Shown piece by piece: positions 1 to 8,080 of a stretch of DNA of 43,319 nucleotides. Numbering within the stretch: the stretch's first letter is position 1; the number at the start of each line of letters is the position of its first letter. The stretch comes from Romboutsia weinsteinii (GTDB lineage Bacteria; Bacillota; Clostridia; Peptostreptococcales; Peptostreptococcaceae): assembly GCF_002250835.2 (NCBI RefSeq), contig NZ_NOJY02000025.1:1-43319 (forward strand), written 5' to 3'. The notes under the pieces are model-generated. The model saw nothing but the letters and a program-made list of their open reading frames with translations, had not been told where the DNA came from and ran no database searches. A program made the position numbers and the translations under genes.

Positions 1-19
1 AGATGTGTATAAGAGACAG
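1..19. other. Tn5/Nextera mosaic-end adapter sequence (artefact)
   Basis: The first 19 bases read AGATGTGTATAAGAGACAG, which is exactly the Tn5 transposase mosaic end used in tagmentation libraries. The genomic sequence therefore starts at about base 20, and this end is a contig or read end. Nothing biological should be inferred from these bases. Confidence 0.95.
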
Positions 20-70
20 GTACTGGGGTATTAATATGTTAAATAAAAGACTTAAGAGGAGGACAAGATA

Positions 71-262
71 ATGGTTAGAGTATGCCCATATTGTTCAAAT
101 GTAGATGTAGAAAAATTAAAAGAAGCAGTTGGAGAAGAAAATGTTAAGACTGGTTGTGTAGGAATGTGTAGAGCTTACAAAACTGAGTCTGTTGGGAAAA
201 TAGATGGAGAAGTAGTAATAAAGCAAACAGAAGCTGAATTTATAGAGGCTTGTAAAAAATAA
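71..262 (+). CDS. DUF1450 family small Cys-rich protein
   Basis: This is a 63-residue cytoplasmic protein with no signal peptide or membrane segment. It carries a CxxC pair (Cys5, Cys8) and a CxxxC pair (Cys29, Cys33). The spacing resembles the thioredoxin-like ferredoxin fold of the DUF1450/YuzB family, where the cysteines could hold a metal or an Fe-S cluster; the cofactor is inferred. The start is an ATG eight bases after an AGAGGAGGA ribosome binding site. The gene stands alone and is followed at once by a strong terminator. The biochemical role is unknown. A small redox or metal-handling protein is the only reading I would support. Confidence 0.8.
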   Translation: MVRVCPYCSNVDVEKLKEAVGEENVKTGCVGMCRAYKTESVGKIDGEVVIKQTEAEFIEACKK

Positions 263-277
263 TTTAGTAATAAAAAG

Positions 278-320
278 GCTGAAGATAATATGTAATTTAC
301 ATATTATCTTCAGCTTTTTT
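278..320 (+). terminator. Intrinsic terminator after the DUF1450 gene
   Basis: Two 18-base arms, 278-295 and 297-314, are perfect complements and are followed by six T. On the minus strand the run preceding it (AAAAA at 272-276) gives a U tract too, so it probably also ends the convergent gene at 340-1242. Confidence 0.9.
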
Positions 321-339
321 GTATATATATACTTATTTA

Positions 340-1242
340 CTATTCAAATTTGAGTATTAAATTAACATTGGCTTTTTCAATTGAGTTAAGAGAGCTTACA
401 CTTCCTGAAGCGTATAGATTTGGTATATACCATGGCATACTATTAAAATAACTTTTATAGGGTTCAGTTTTAAAAATATACCCATGACGAGCAAATATTT
501 CATTTCTAATAAAACCAAGTGAATCTTTATCATAACATGATAGTTCTGAACTAGTAAGATGCCTTCTATCGCTATCTGGGATAAAATAGTAGTTAGATGA
601 TTCATCTGCATATACAGGAGATCCATTTTTGTAAACATAAATTCTTTCTGTAATATGTGTTTGAGTATTATAGTTATCAGAAGATTTTTTTACTAAATCA
701 TTATAGTACTCAAATTGTTCAACATCATATCCATATATAGTTGCGTTATCAAGATATAACCATGTAGTTTCATAGTTATTGTTATTAAAATTTTCTTCTG
801 CTTTTTTTATATATATTATTATATATAATTTATCAAGGTCTTTCTTTAATAGAACTGAATCTAAAGAAGATAAGATAGACTCAGCTTCATCAGTATCAAC
901 ATCAGCAATACTTTTGTTTATTTTATCTACTAAGTTAGTATCATAGTTTATTTGTAGAGCTTTAGAGTAGTATGAAATTTTAGTAGATATAGTATCTTCG
1001 CTATTACCCTTATGAATATAGTAAGATATCATAAGGTCATTTCTAAAAAGCACACCACAAGACAGAATAACTAATATAACAAATACTAAGCAAATAAGTA
1101 CTGATAATTTAGTCTTGGAATTAATCTTAGGTTTTGTATTTAATTTTGTAGAGGTGTTGTTTTCAACTGTACTTTTTCCGCAGTTATTACAAAATAAATC
1201 ATTATTTTCAAGTTTATTACCGCAGTTTGAGCAATGCTTCAT
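340..1242 (-). CDS. Zinc-ribbon, single-TM protein with C-terminal YARHG domain
   Basis: The 300-residue protein begins with a zinc ribbon (CxxC at Cys4/Cys7 and CxxC at Cys18/Cys21). A linker and one hydrophobic segment (about residues 45-67) follow, then a mostly charged extracytoplasmic region. Near the C-terminus is FARHGYIF, followed by the motif YFNSMPWY, which is typical of the YARHG domain of Gram-positive surface proteins. The expected topology is zinc ribbon inside and YARHG outside. ATG start with a CTTGGGGG ribosome binding site. It is divergent from another zinc-ribbon membrane gene at 1401, so the 158-bp gap probably holds both promoters. The function is unknown; a sensor or scaffold of the cell envelope is possible. 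Confidence 0.75.
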   Translation of the reverse strand: MKHCSNCGNKLENNDLFCNNCGKSTVENNTSTKLNTKPKINSKTKLSVLICLVFVILVILSCGVLFRNDLMISYYIHKGNSEDTISTKISYYSKALQINYDTNLVDKINKSIADVDTDEAESILSSLDSVLLKKDLDKLYIIIYIKKAEENFNNNNYETTWLYLDNATIYGYDVEQFEYYNDLVKKSSDNYNTQTHITERIYVYKNGSPVYADESSNYYFIPDSDRRHLTSSELSCYDKDSLGFIRNEIFARHGYIFKTEPYKSYFNSMPWYIPNLYASGSVSSLNSIEKANVNLILKFE

Positions 1243-1400
1243 TAAAGTACCCCCAAGTAATATAGTATAAACGATTAATATATTTATATTAATTTTATAG
1301 CTATAAAATTCTACTAACTTGAAGAATCAAAATAACTCATATAGAAGTGAAATTATGAATAGTTTTTTATAGAATGAAAAATTAATTAGGGGGGAGTACT

Positions 1401-2282
1401 ATGAATGAGATAAAAGATTATAAATGTAAAATTTGTAATAAAGATATTATTGGAGGAGAAACAATAATTATATGTGAATGTTGTAAGTCAGTATATCACC
1501 AGAAATGTCTTGAAGATAACAAAAAAACGTATGAAGCTGGTGAACTAGACTTTGTTGTAGATATTGACAAAGAAAATGCTGATAGTGTAGGAGATACAAA
1601 ACCATGTCCAGTAAATAAAGAAAAGGACTATATAGAATCATCTGATTTAACTTATTTATATTGTGCAAGCTGTGGAAATAAAAACTCTATTGATAGTAAA
1701 TTTTGTACAATGTGTGGAACGAAAACATGCAAAGAAGAGAGATCTATAAAAAATTCAAATAACTTAAGTCATGAACAACATGAATATAATAAAAGTAATC
1801 GGTCTAATTTTGATAATAAAGATATTGAGAATTTCATAAATAAAAATACTGAGTACTATATTACTAAATTTAAATCTATTAAAGAAACAGGTCAACAAAG
1901 TAGTTGGAATTGGCCTGCTTTTTTAATACCTGGCTACTGGGCCTTGTATAGAAAAATGTATCCCGTTGGAGCAATAATAATAGTAACAAACTTAATACTT
2001 TCATATAAATTAATGTTGGGAGCTATAGTAGGTTTAGGAATTTGTATATATTTTGGGATGTATGGCAACTCAGTTTATTTGAAGCATGTTGAAAGGCAAT
2101 TCAATGACATAAAATTTCTAGATGATAATTCAAGAAAAATGGCAATAGGTCAAAAAGGTGGTGTTAACCTAGGTCTTGCAATAGCAGTACCAATTATAAT
2201 ATTCGTATTAATATTTTTAATCCTAATACCAATAATTATTGGCGGAATAGCAAGTATATTTATGGGATATGGATTTTACTAG
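1401..2282 (+). CDS. RING/zinc-ribbon protein with DUF2628-like membrane domain
   Basis: The 293-residue protein has two Cys-rich modules and a membrane region. Residues 9-37 form a RING- or PHD-like cluster (CxxC, a second CxxC pair, then H and C) similar to prokaryotic RING-finger proteins. Residues about 89-109 are a zinc ribbon with CxxC pairs. After a polar linker, WNWPAFLIPGYWALYRKMY (from Trp169) matches the start of DUF2628-type domains, and two or three hydrophobic segments run to the C-terminus. The ATG follows a very strong GGGGGGAG ribosome binding site. The architecture parallels the divergent zinc-ribbon gene. No enzymatic motif is visible, and ubiquitin ligase activity should not be assumed from the RING-like spacing. 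Confidence 0.7.
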   Translation: MNEIKDYKCKICNKDIIGGETIIICECCKSVYHQKCLEDNKKTYEAGELDFVVDIDKENADSVGDTKPCPVNKEKDYIESSDLTYLYCASCGNKNSIDSKFCTMCGTKTCKEERSIKNSNNLSHEQHEYNKSNRSNFDNKDIENFINKNTEYYITKFKSIKETGQQSSWNWPAFLIPGYWALYRKMYPVGAIIIVTNLILSYKLMLGAIVGLGICIYFGMYGNSVYLKHVERQFNDIKFLDDNSRKMAIGQKGGVNLGLAIAVPIIIFVLIFLILIPIIIGGIASIFMGYGFY

Positions 2283-2287
2283 GTAAA

Positions 2288-2322
2288 TAAAAAGGATATA
2301 AGGCTCATTCATATCCTTTTTA
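2288..2322 (+). terminator. Intrinsic terminator
   Basis: AAAAGGATAT at 2290-2299 pairs with ATATCCTTTT at 2311-2320. It lies six bases after the stop of the RING/zinc-ribbon gene. Confidence 0.8.
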
Positions 2323-2354
2323 ATATTAGAATAAAAGCTCACTTAAACTATAGT

Positions 2355-2401
2355 AATACAAACTATTATAGTATAAAAATAACACTATAATAGTTTGTAT
2401 T
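2355..2401 (-). repeat. 18-bp perfect inverted repeat at the end of the 2H phosphoesterase gene
   Basis: Bases 2355-2372 and 2384-2401 are exact reverse complements with an 11-base loop. One arm lies inside the last codons and stop of the minus-strand gene. The U tract is poor on both strands, so it may protect the mRNA 3' end or act as a weak terminator. Confidence 0.7.
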
Positions 2402-2909
2402 CTTTATGAAGTACCCATGTATTATTTTGCCATTTGTATATAGAGATGTTATCAAAATTACAGTTAAAATTACATGGTATTTCATTTACATAATCCCGAA
2501 GTTCAGAAAAAATTGGTTGAATTTTTTTAGAACTTACAGTAACATGAAAAATTTTATCTTTGCCTTCTTTAGGTTTAAAGTTGATATAATCTAAAGTATT
2601 TAATTTATCGATTAACTTATCATGTAAAATCTGTCCTTCTTTACTCATAAAGACCTTCATATAAATTACCCTATTATCAAAAGAATCGTATCCTTTAATA
2701 TTGTATAAACAAGAGTTATTATTCAATGAAAAGTCCTTAAGTAATAACTCTAAATCGTCGATATTTTCGCTTTCAAATGGAGACTTGATTGTGAAATGTG
2801 CGGGAAGCTTTGAAGATTTAGCACCTAATTTTTCATATACTTCTTTTCTTAGATTGTTATTAAAATTACCAGCCTTTCCTTTAACTACACTTACAATTAC
2901 ATATCTCAA
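2385..2909 (-). CDS. 2H phosphoesterase (LigT / 2'-5' RNA ligase-like)
   Basis: The 174-residue protein shows the two HxT motifs that define the 2H phosphoesterase superfamily: HFT at residues 38-40 and HVT at 122-124. Each lies in the expected hydrophobic strand. Family members act on 2',5' phosphodiester or cyclic 2',3'-phosphate ends of RNA or small nucleotides; the substrate here is unknown. I chose TTG at 2909 because GGAGGA lies seven bases upstream and the protein then begins MRYVIVS, as relatives do. A longer reading from TTG at 2924 would put the ribosome binding site inside the gene. It is a single gene, cytoplasmic, with no helicase or other domain attached. Confidence 0.8.
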   Translation of the reverse strand: MRYVIVSVVKGKAGNFNNNLRKEVYEKLGAKSSKLPAHFTIKSPFESENIDDLELLLKDFSLNNNSCLYNIKGYDSFDNRVIYMKVFMSKEGQILHDKLIDKLNTLDYINFKPKEGKDKIFHVTVSSKKIQPIFSELRDYVNEIPCNFNCNFDNISIYKWQNNTWVLHKEYKLL

Positions 2910-3144
2910 TTTTATTTCCTCCAATTCTTAACTATATGTACATTATTACATCTCATATTAGCAGAGTAGAAAAATGTCGTTTTTTTAATGAAAATAAACG
3001 AGCTATAAAATTATGATTTATCTTTAATTTTAACTTGAGATGCATTATTATATTATTAATATGAACAATAATAACTATTATATTATAAGATATATAACAT
3101 TGAAAAAATAAAACTTATGTAAAATAAGAAATGGAGAGATAACT

Positions 3145-3816
3145 ATGAGTTTCTTTAAAAGGTTAAAAAATGTAGTAAGCGCAAAGGCTAATAAAGCTTT
3201 AGAAAAGCACGAAGATCCAATTGAATTATTAGATTTATCAATAACTAAAAAAGAAAAATTACTTCAAGATGCTAAAAAACAATGTGCGAATTTTATAGCG
3301 TCTGTAGATAGTATAAGAAATGAAAGAAAAGAACTACAAGAAAAGGTAAATAAATATGAAGAAGCTACTAAGGCTGCAATATTAAAAGAAGATACAGAAA
3401 AAGCTCAAGATTTTGTAAAGCAAAAACTAGAGCTAGAAGAAAAGTTAGGTCAAACTAATATAAGAATAAAAGATCAAGATGATAAAATACAGACAATAAA
3501 AAGTAAAATACAAGAACTAGAGATAGAGATCTCTAAGATGAAATCTAAAAAGCAAGAGCTTGCTACAAGACTTGATGTTGCAGAAATTAGTAATGAAATA
3601 AATGAAACTTTAGCAGGGCTTAATGATGATAATGGAATAAACCTAGACGAGTTAGAGAAAAAAGTTTCGCAAAAAGAGAATTATGGCAAAGCTTTAGAGG
3701 ATCTAAAACCAAAAGATGAAGATGCTTTATTAGATGACTATATAAATAATTCTCCAGCTGTAGATTCAAAGGTAAATGATGAACTTGAGAGAATAAAAAA
3801 ACAAATGGAAAAGTAA
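3145..3816 (+). CDS. PspA/IM30 family membrane-stress protein
   Basis: The 223-residue, highly charged protein is almost entirely helical. It opens with MSFFKRLKNVVSAKANKALE, the amphipathic N-terminal helix that binds lipid, then has a DPIELLDLSI segment and a long coiled coil (about residues 25-150). This is the ESCRT-III-like fold of PspA/Vipp1/LiaH, and the length is typical. Members form scaffolds on the inner leaflet of stressed membranes. ATG start with GGAGAG upstream. It heads an apparent operon with the Cys-rich gene at 3916 and the repeat-rich membrane protein at 4592. A TTGAGA-N16-TAATAT promoter-like pair lies at 3035-3062. No liaF, pspC or pspF partner is present. Confidence 0.85.
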   Translation: MSFFKRLKNVVSAKANKALEKHEDPIELLDLSITKKEKLLQDAKKQCANFIASVDSIRNERKELQEKVNKYEEATKAAILKEDTEKAQDFVKQKLELEEKLGQTNIRIKDQDDKIQTIKSKIQELEIEISKMKSKKQELATRLDVAEISNEINETLAGLNDDNGINLDELEKKVSQKENYGKALEDLKPKDEDALLDDYINNSPAVDSKVNDELERIKKQMEK

Positions 3817-3915
3817 AAAGTTAGGGGGAGATAGTGAAGAGCTGTCTACCCCTATTAACATAAGAGGGAAATATTAGCTTAATATGTCCTATATTGTTGT
3901 GGAGGAACTGTGTAC

Positions 3916-4590
3916 ATGAATGAAAGAATAGAAAAAGAAAAAAGTAAATATAATAAAATTTATACTGATTTGGTATTTGCTTCTGATGATTTAAAACAGA
4001 TGCTAGATGAGAAAGAGCTTAGTAAAAGAAGTTTTCTTAATAAAGTAGACACTCTAAAAGATTATATGAACTTTTTAGATAATATAGAGAAAGAAGAAAA
4101 TGATAATAAAGGATTCTTCAAAAAAATATTAAAAAAGCAACAAGACCCAGAAAATAAAATTGATATATATTTAACTAAAAATAGGATACTAGACATAGAC
4201 AAATTAAATAAATGTAGAAGTTGTAAGTGTAAAAATTGTGTTAGCCATTGTAGTATGAATCATTGCTATAATTGTAGGGATAAAGAATATGTGTCTGAGT
4301 GTAATAAAAAGAATACACTTCTTACGAATTCAAGTGATACTGTTACCCTTTATCAAAATGGAGAAGAATATATATTTAATGTAAGAGCATATTTAGTAGA
4401 AAGAGATGAAGAGGGGAATTTTTCAAGATATGTTTATTTAATAGATAGTAAAGATTATGATAATCAGCATATATTAAAGTATAGCAAATTTAAGGGTGAA
4501 GAAAATTACGAGTCTGTTATTGAAGATGATACTCAAGATGAACTTGTTAGAATTAATGATAAATTTATAGAAATGGGGTTAAGAGTGTAA
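3916..4590 (+). CDS. Hypothetical protein with central eight-Cys cluster
   Basis: I do not recognise this family. The protein of about 224 residues has a helical, charged N-terminal half and a compact cluster of eight Cys and two His within about 30 residues. Counting from ATG 3916, the Cys are at 100, 103, 105, 108, 112, 117, 120 and 129. A C-terminal domain rich in acidic residues and beta-prone segments follows. The cluster could bind two zinc ions or an Fe-S cluster. There is no membrane segment. GGAGG at 3901 precedes two possible starts, GTG 3910 (4-base spacing) and ATG 3916 (10-base spacing). It sits about 100 bp after pspA, and its stop is one base from the next start, so it is probably co-transcribed and coupled. 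Confidence 0.65.
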   Translation: MNERIEKEKSKYNKIYTDLVFASDDLKQMLDEKELSKRSFLNKVDTLKDYMNFLDNIEKEENDNKGFFKKILKKQQDPENKIDIYLTKNRILDIDKLNKCRSCKCKNCVSHCSMNHCYNCRDKEYVSECNKKNTLLTNSSDTVTLYQNGEEYIFNVRAYLVERDEEGNFSRYVYLIDSKDYDNQHILKYSKFKGEENYESVIEDDTQDELVRINDKFIEMGLRV

Positions 4591-4591
4591 G

Positions 4592-5167
4592 ATGAAAAAA
4601 TATAATAAAAAGCTGATATGCTTTTTAACTACATTTATTCTATTGTTTACTTATATAGCCATGTTATACTCAAGTGTAGAAATATACGCTCAAGAAAGCA
4701 AGAGCTATGTAGTAGTATCAAACAGTAGCGGTACTAAGCCAAAATCAGGAAGCTTTAAACCAAGTAAAAGTGGTAATTTTTCTACAAAGCCGAAATCAAC
4801 CATACTAAAACCGGATTCGGGAAGCTTTTCAACGAAACCAAACAATAATTCAGACAGTAATGCAAAAAAGCCTAGTAGTAGCATAAAGCCAGACTCAGGA
4901 AAGTTCTCAACTACTAATCCAAATACAAATGATAACTCTAATAATACAAATAAAAATAGTAGTAGCGGAAGCTATAAAGACCACGGGGGAAATAGGTCAT
5001 CAAGACCAATTTTTAGCTCTAGAGGATTTTATGGATACTCTAATCCGTTTTATGGTATGATGTATGGATTTAGAACTAGTTCATGGATAACTAAGCTAGT
5101 TGTTATTATTACGATAATTATAATAGTGTATATAGTTATTGATTTTATAAGAAACAGAAGAAGATAA
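4592..5167 (+). CDS. Signal-anchored Ser/Lys/Pro-repeat membrane protein
   Basis: The 191-residue protein starts with a Lys-rich signal sequence or anchor (hydrophobic residues 8-30). A low-complexity region follows with imperfect repeats of the form K-P-x-S-G-x-F-S-T-K-P (for example KPDSGSFSTKP and KPDSGKFSTTNP). Then come an Asn/Ser stretch, an aromatic Gly/Tyr/Phe patch, a hydrophobic C-terminal helix (about residues 165-187) and an RNRRR tail. A secreted, Lys/Ser-rich loop between two membrane helices is the likely topology. It could contact wall polymers; that is inference. Its ATG lies one base after the stop of the Cys-cluster gene, so translation is probably coupled. Function unknown. 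Confidence 0.65.
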   Translation: MKKYNKKLICFLTTFILLFTYIAMLYSSVEIYAQESKSYVVVSNSSGTKPKSGSFKPSKSGNFSTKPKSTILKPDSGSFSTKPNNNSDSNAKKPSSSIKPDSGKFSTTNPNTNDNSNNTNKNSSSGSYKDHGGNRSSRPIFSSRGFYGYSNPFYGMMYGFRTSSWITKLVVIITIIIIVYIVIDFIRNRRR

Positions 5168-5179
5168 ATTATTATTATG

Positions 5180-5212
5180 GCTATCTTGAAATATATTTAA
5201 GATAGCTTTTTT
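5180..5212 (+). terminator. Intrinsic terminator of the pspA operon
   Basis: GCTATCTT at 5180-5187 pairs with AAGATAGC at 5199-5206 and is followed by six T. Confidence 0.85.
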
Positions 5213-5323
5213 ATATACTAAGGGATTATAAAAGTATTCTCTAGCATGTAGCTCCAAACTATCTGGTTTGTGGAGAAGTTATACTTAAATTATAATAAGG
5301 AAGATTTATACAGGAGGAATATT

Positions 5324-6145
5324 ATGGATGATAAAAATTTACTAATTGACAATATTGACATAATCAAAATAAGAAAATCTGTTAGAAATTATAAAGAGGA
5401 GCTTTTAACTAAAGATGTAATTGATAAATTAGATAGCTATATGAATATAGTTTCGAATCCATTTAATGAAAAAGTAAGGATTAAATTAATTGAAGGAGAA
5501 CAAGATCAAAAATTAGGAACTTACGGGGTAATAAAGGGTGCTAAGATGTACTTAGGAGCAGTATGTGAAAATGGAGATTTTGACTTAGAAGCTTTAGGTT
5601 ATGAATTTGAGAAAGTAGTTCTTTTTGCTACTAAGCTAGGTCTAGGAACTTGCTGGCTAGGTGGAACATTCAATAAAGGTAATTTTACTAAGGTAATGGA
5701 AGTTAAATCAAACGAAAAGTTTCCTATTGTTTCACCTATAGGTTATACTTCTGATAGTAAGCGATTAATAGATTCCCTAGTTAAATTTACAGCTAAGTCA
5801 GGTCAAAGAAAAAAGTTTAAAGAAGTATTTTTTAAGGATGATTTTAATAATCCATTGAGTGAAGATGACTCTAATAAGTATTTAAATTCACTTGAAATGG
5901 TAAGAATAGCACCATCTGCAGTAAACGGTCAACCTTGGAGAATAGTATATAAAGAAAATAGGATAGATTTTTATAAAACTAAGCCATCTAGAGACATGAA
6001 TAGAATAGATATGGGAATAGCGCTTGCTCATTTTCATATAAGTTGCAATATTGAAGGAATAGAAGGTATGTATAAAAAAGTATCTAGAAATGAAATAATA
6101 GATAATGATAGTTATGAATATGTAATATCGTGGATAGAAAAGTAG
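5324..6145 (+). CDS. TM-nitroreductase family protein
   Basis: The 273-residue protein matches the putative TM nitroreductase family (flavin-dependent oxidoreductase fold). It has an N-terminal RKSVRNYKEE motif that normally contacts FMN phosphate. A central LGLGTCWLGG stretch fits the hydrophobic core helix, and a second half around APSAVNGQPWR repeats the FMN-binding pattern. Natural substrates are unknown. I chose ATG 5324, eight bases after AGGAGG; the open frame extends upstream to a GTG at 5270 that has no usable binding site. The leader holds an imperfect hairpin, CTCCAAAC against GTTTGTGGAG (about 5252-5276), which I cannot assign to a known riboswitch. The gene appears to be monocistronic. 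Confidence 0.8.
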   Translation: MDDKNLLIDNIDIIKIRKSVRNYKEELLTKDVIDKLDSYMNIVSNPFNEKVRIKLIEGEQDQKLGTYGVIKGAKMYLGAVCENGDFDLEALGYEFEKVVLFATKLGLGTCWLGGTFNKGNFTKVMEVKSNEKFPIVSPIGYTSDSKRLIDSLVKFTAKSGQRKKFKEVFFKDDFNNPLSEDDSNKYLNSLEMVRIAPSAVNGQPWRIVYKENRIDFYKTKPSRDMNRIDMGIALAHFHISCNIEGIEGMYKKVSRNEIIDNDSYEYVISWIEK

Positions 6146-6208
6146 AGTATCATATTTTATTAAAATTAATACAATATATTAATAAGCAAACTTAGGAGAT
6201 GGTTTTAT

Positions 6209-6319
6209 ATGGGTGGTTTCAATATGATGATATCTGGAATTGTTGAGGTTTTCATAATATTTGGAGCGCTTTATCTGTCTACAGTAATTACAAGTAAAAT
6301 ATTAAATAGTAGAAAATAA
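6209..6319 (+). CDS. Small single-pass membrane protein, 36 aa
   Basis: This short frame encodes a 36-residue peptide beginning MGGFNMMISG. It has one hydrophobic helix (about residues 8-29) and ends in a basic SRK tail. An AGGAG ribosome binding site lies ten bases before the ATG, and a near-perfect terminator begins one base after the stop, so it looks like an independent gene. It resembles regulatory or assembly micropeptides in form only. No family was recognised. Confidence 0.6.
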   Translation: MGGFNMMISGIVEVFIIFGALYLSTVITSKILNSRK

Positions 6320-6320
6320 A

Positions 6321-6350
6321 AATAGACCTAAATTTAGGTCTATTTTTATA
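6321..6350 (+). terminator. Intrinsic terminator (24-bp palindrome)
   Basis: Bases 6321-6344 form a perfect palindrome built on AATAGACCTAAA and its complement, followed by TTTTAT. It ends the 36-codon gene. Confidence 0.85.
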
Positions 6351-6522
6351 TTGTAATAAGTAAGGGTCTAGAAAAATACTTTAGCTTTGATATCAAAGCA
6401 TATACTCACATATTTAATATACATAACTTACAATCATTGATTTGTCATAACAAAGATTATCCATAAAAAATATAAATAACAATCATAAAAAAGTAAAATG
6501 ATTAGGAATCTAAATAAAACTA

Positions 6523-6551
6523 TTGACGTCACTATAAGAAAGGAATATAAT
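6523..6551 (+). promoter_or_regulatory. Promoter of the NhaP-type antiporter
   Basis: TTGACG at 6523-6528 and TATAAT at 6546-6551 are separated by 17 bases, close to an ideal vegetative promoter. The start would be near 6558, giving a leader of about 50 bases. Confidence 0.75.
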
Positions 6552-6606
6552 CTATTGTTATTGAAAGAGTAAAACATGTATCGCAAAAAAAGGAGATGGA
6601 TTATAC

Positions 6607-7869
6607 ATGGAAAGTACAGTTGAAGCGATAGCAACAAATAATCTACTAATAATTTTTGCAGCTATAGCTATAATAGGTATAGTTTTAGGTAAACTAAGCG
6701 AAATTTTAAAAGTACCAGATGTAATACTTTATTTAGTAGCAGGAATTATAATAGGACCATCATTATTAAATCTAATAAGTGTTCAGGCTTTTCCTATAGA
6801 GAATAACCTAATACTTACTTTTGGTTCCGCATTTATATTATATGAAGGTGGAAAAGAGATAAATCTAAAAGTATTAAACAAAGTTAAAATCAGTGTTGGA
6901 ATGCTAGCAACTGTTGGTGTTGTAGTATCAGCGCTAGTAGTAGGTGTTGCATCAGGTAAGGTCTTTGGTCTTCCAATTATGACAGCTTTACTTTTAGGTG
7001 CAGTGGTTGCATCTACAGACCCGGCGGCACTTATACCAGTATTTAAACAAGTTACAATAAAAAATAAAATCAAACAAACAGTAGTTAGTGAATCAGCGTT
7101 TAATGATGCTGTTGGAGCAATACTTGTTTCTACTTTACTTGGCGTGGTAACAAGTGGTGAATTTTCAGCAATGAAGAGTGTAGGAGAATTATTAATATCA
7201 ACAGTAGTAGGGGTATTAATAGGATTAGCAGTTGGATATCTTTTAACTGTTTTAGTATCAGATAAAAAGTGGGGGGTATTCCATTCATATGCTCCTATAA
7301 TGTCTATATTAAAAGTTGCCTTAGCATATGAGTTAGCTACTGTACTACATGGAAGTGGATATATGGCAGTATTTATTGCTGGTCTTATAGCTGGGAATAA
7401 AAAGCTATTTGGGCTATGGATACCTGAAGAAGATTTCCACTCAGAGCATATCTTCTCAGAGAGTATAGGATCACTTTCTCGTATGGCTATATTCGTAGTA
7501 CTTGGAACACAAGTAAACTTAGATGCACTTTCTAAGTACTGGGCTCCATCATTACTGATAGTTCTTGTATTAATGTTTATAGCAAGACCATTAGTAGTGT
7601 TAATTTGTACTATGTTTGACAAAGATGCAAAGTGGACTTTTAAAGAAAAACTATTTATGATGTGGGTAAGGGAGACTGGTGTTATACCAGCTGCACTATC
7701 TGGAATAATTGTATCGATGAAATTACCAGGATATGAAATAATATCGTCAGTTGTATTTATGACAATACTTGTAACTCTAATAGTACAGGCAAGTACTACT
7801 AAATTAGTAGCTAAGAAACTGGATGTATTAGAAGAAGAAAATACTGAAGTAGTCGAAAATATAGCTTAA
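6607..7869 (+). CDS. Cation:proton antiporter, CPA1/NhaP type
   Basis: The 420-residue polytopic protein (12-13 predicted helices) is a Na+(K+)/H+ antiporter of the CPA superfamily. Diagnostic motifs are STDPAAL (Asp138) in the unwound helix and ESAFNDAVGAIL with Asn166-Asp167. The ND form, rather than DD, is typical of electroneutral CPA1 exchangers. The C-terminus ends soon after the last helix, so there is no TrkA-N or TrkA-C regulatory domain. The ATG has an AAAGGAGATGG ribosome binding site and a strong promoter 50 bases upstream. Likely role: extrusion of Na+ or pH homeostasis at the cytoplasmic membrane. It opens a block of ion transporters (copA, a Ca2+ ATPase, nhaA). A long minus-strand frame inside it is a shadow. 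Confidence 0.85.
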   Translation: MESTVEAIATNNLLIIFAAIAIIGIVLGKLSEILKVPDVILYLVAGIIIGPSLLNLISVQAFPIENNLILTFGSAFILYEGGKEINLKVLNKVKISVGMLATVGVVVSALVVGVASGKVFGLPIMTALLLGAVVASTDPAALIPVFKQVTIKNKIKQTVVSESAFNDAVGAILVSTLLGVVTSGEFSAMKSVGELLISTVVGVLIGLAVGYLLTVLVSDKKWGVFHSYAPIMSILKVALAYELATVLHGSGYMAVFIAGLIAGNKKLFGLWIPEEDFHSEHIFSESIGSLSRMAIFVVLGTQVNLDALSKYWAPSLLIVLVLMFIARPLVVLICTMFDKDAKWTFKEKLFMMWVRETGVIPAALSGIIVSMKLPGYEIISSVVFMTILVTLIVQASTTKLVAKKLDVLEEENTEVVENIA

Positions 7870-7887
7870 AGTTCATATTTATATATT

Positions 7888-7922
7888 AAACAGACTAGGA
7901 TAAGCCTAGTCTGTTTTTTTAA
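7888..7922 (+). terminator. Intrinsic terminator of the antiporter gene
   Basis: AAACAGACTAGG at 7888-7899 pairs with CCTAGTCTGTTT at 7905-7916, followed by T residues. Confidence 0.9.
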
Positions 7923-8080
7923 GCCTTAATAACGGGGATGTTCTTTATGCTGTTTGAGAGATTAGCGAAGTTAATTCTCTATCGTGGGATTTAATAATAG
8001 AAAATGAGCAGAATATAAATATTAAAGATATCTAACTGCATACTATAAAATACTTGATTTTAATATAAATGTGTTTTAAT

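Noticed and set aside
5252..5276. Hairpin before the nitroreductase gene as a riboswitch
   Set aside because: The stem is short and bulged, no known aptamer core was seen, and there is no terminator or sequestered binding site.
6783..7622. 279-codon minus-strand open frame inside the antiporter gene
   Set aside because: It is antisense to a clear NhaP-type gene with conserved motifs, has no ribosome binding site and gives a low-complexity Thr/Ser/Ile product.
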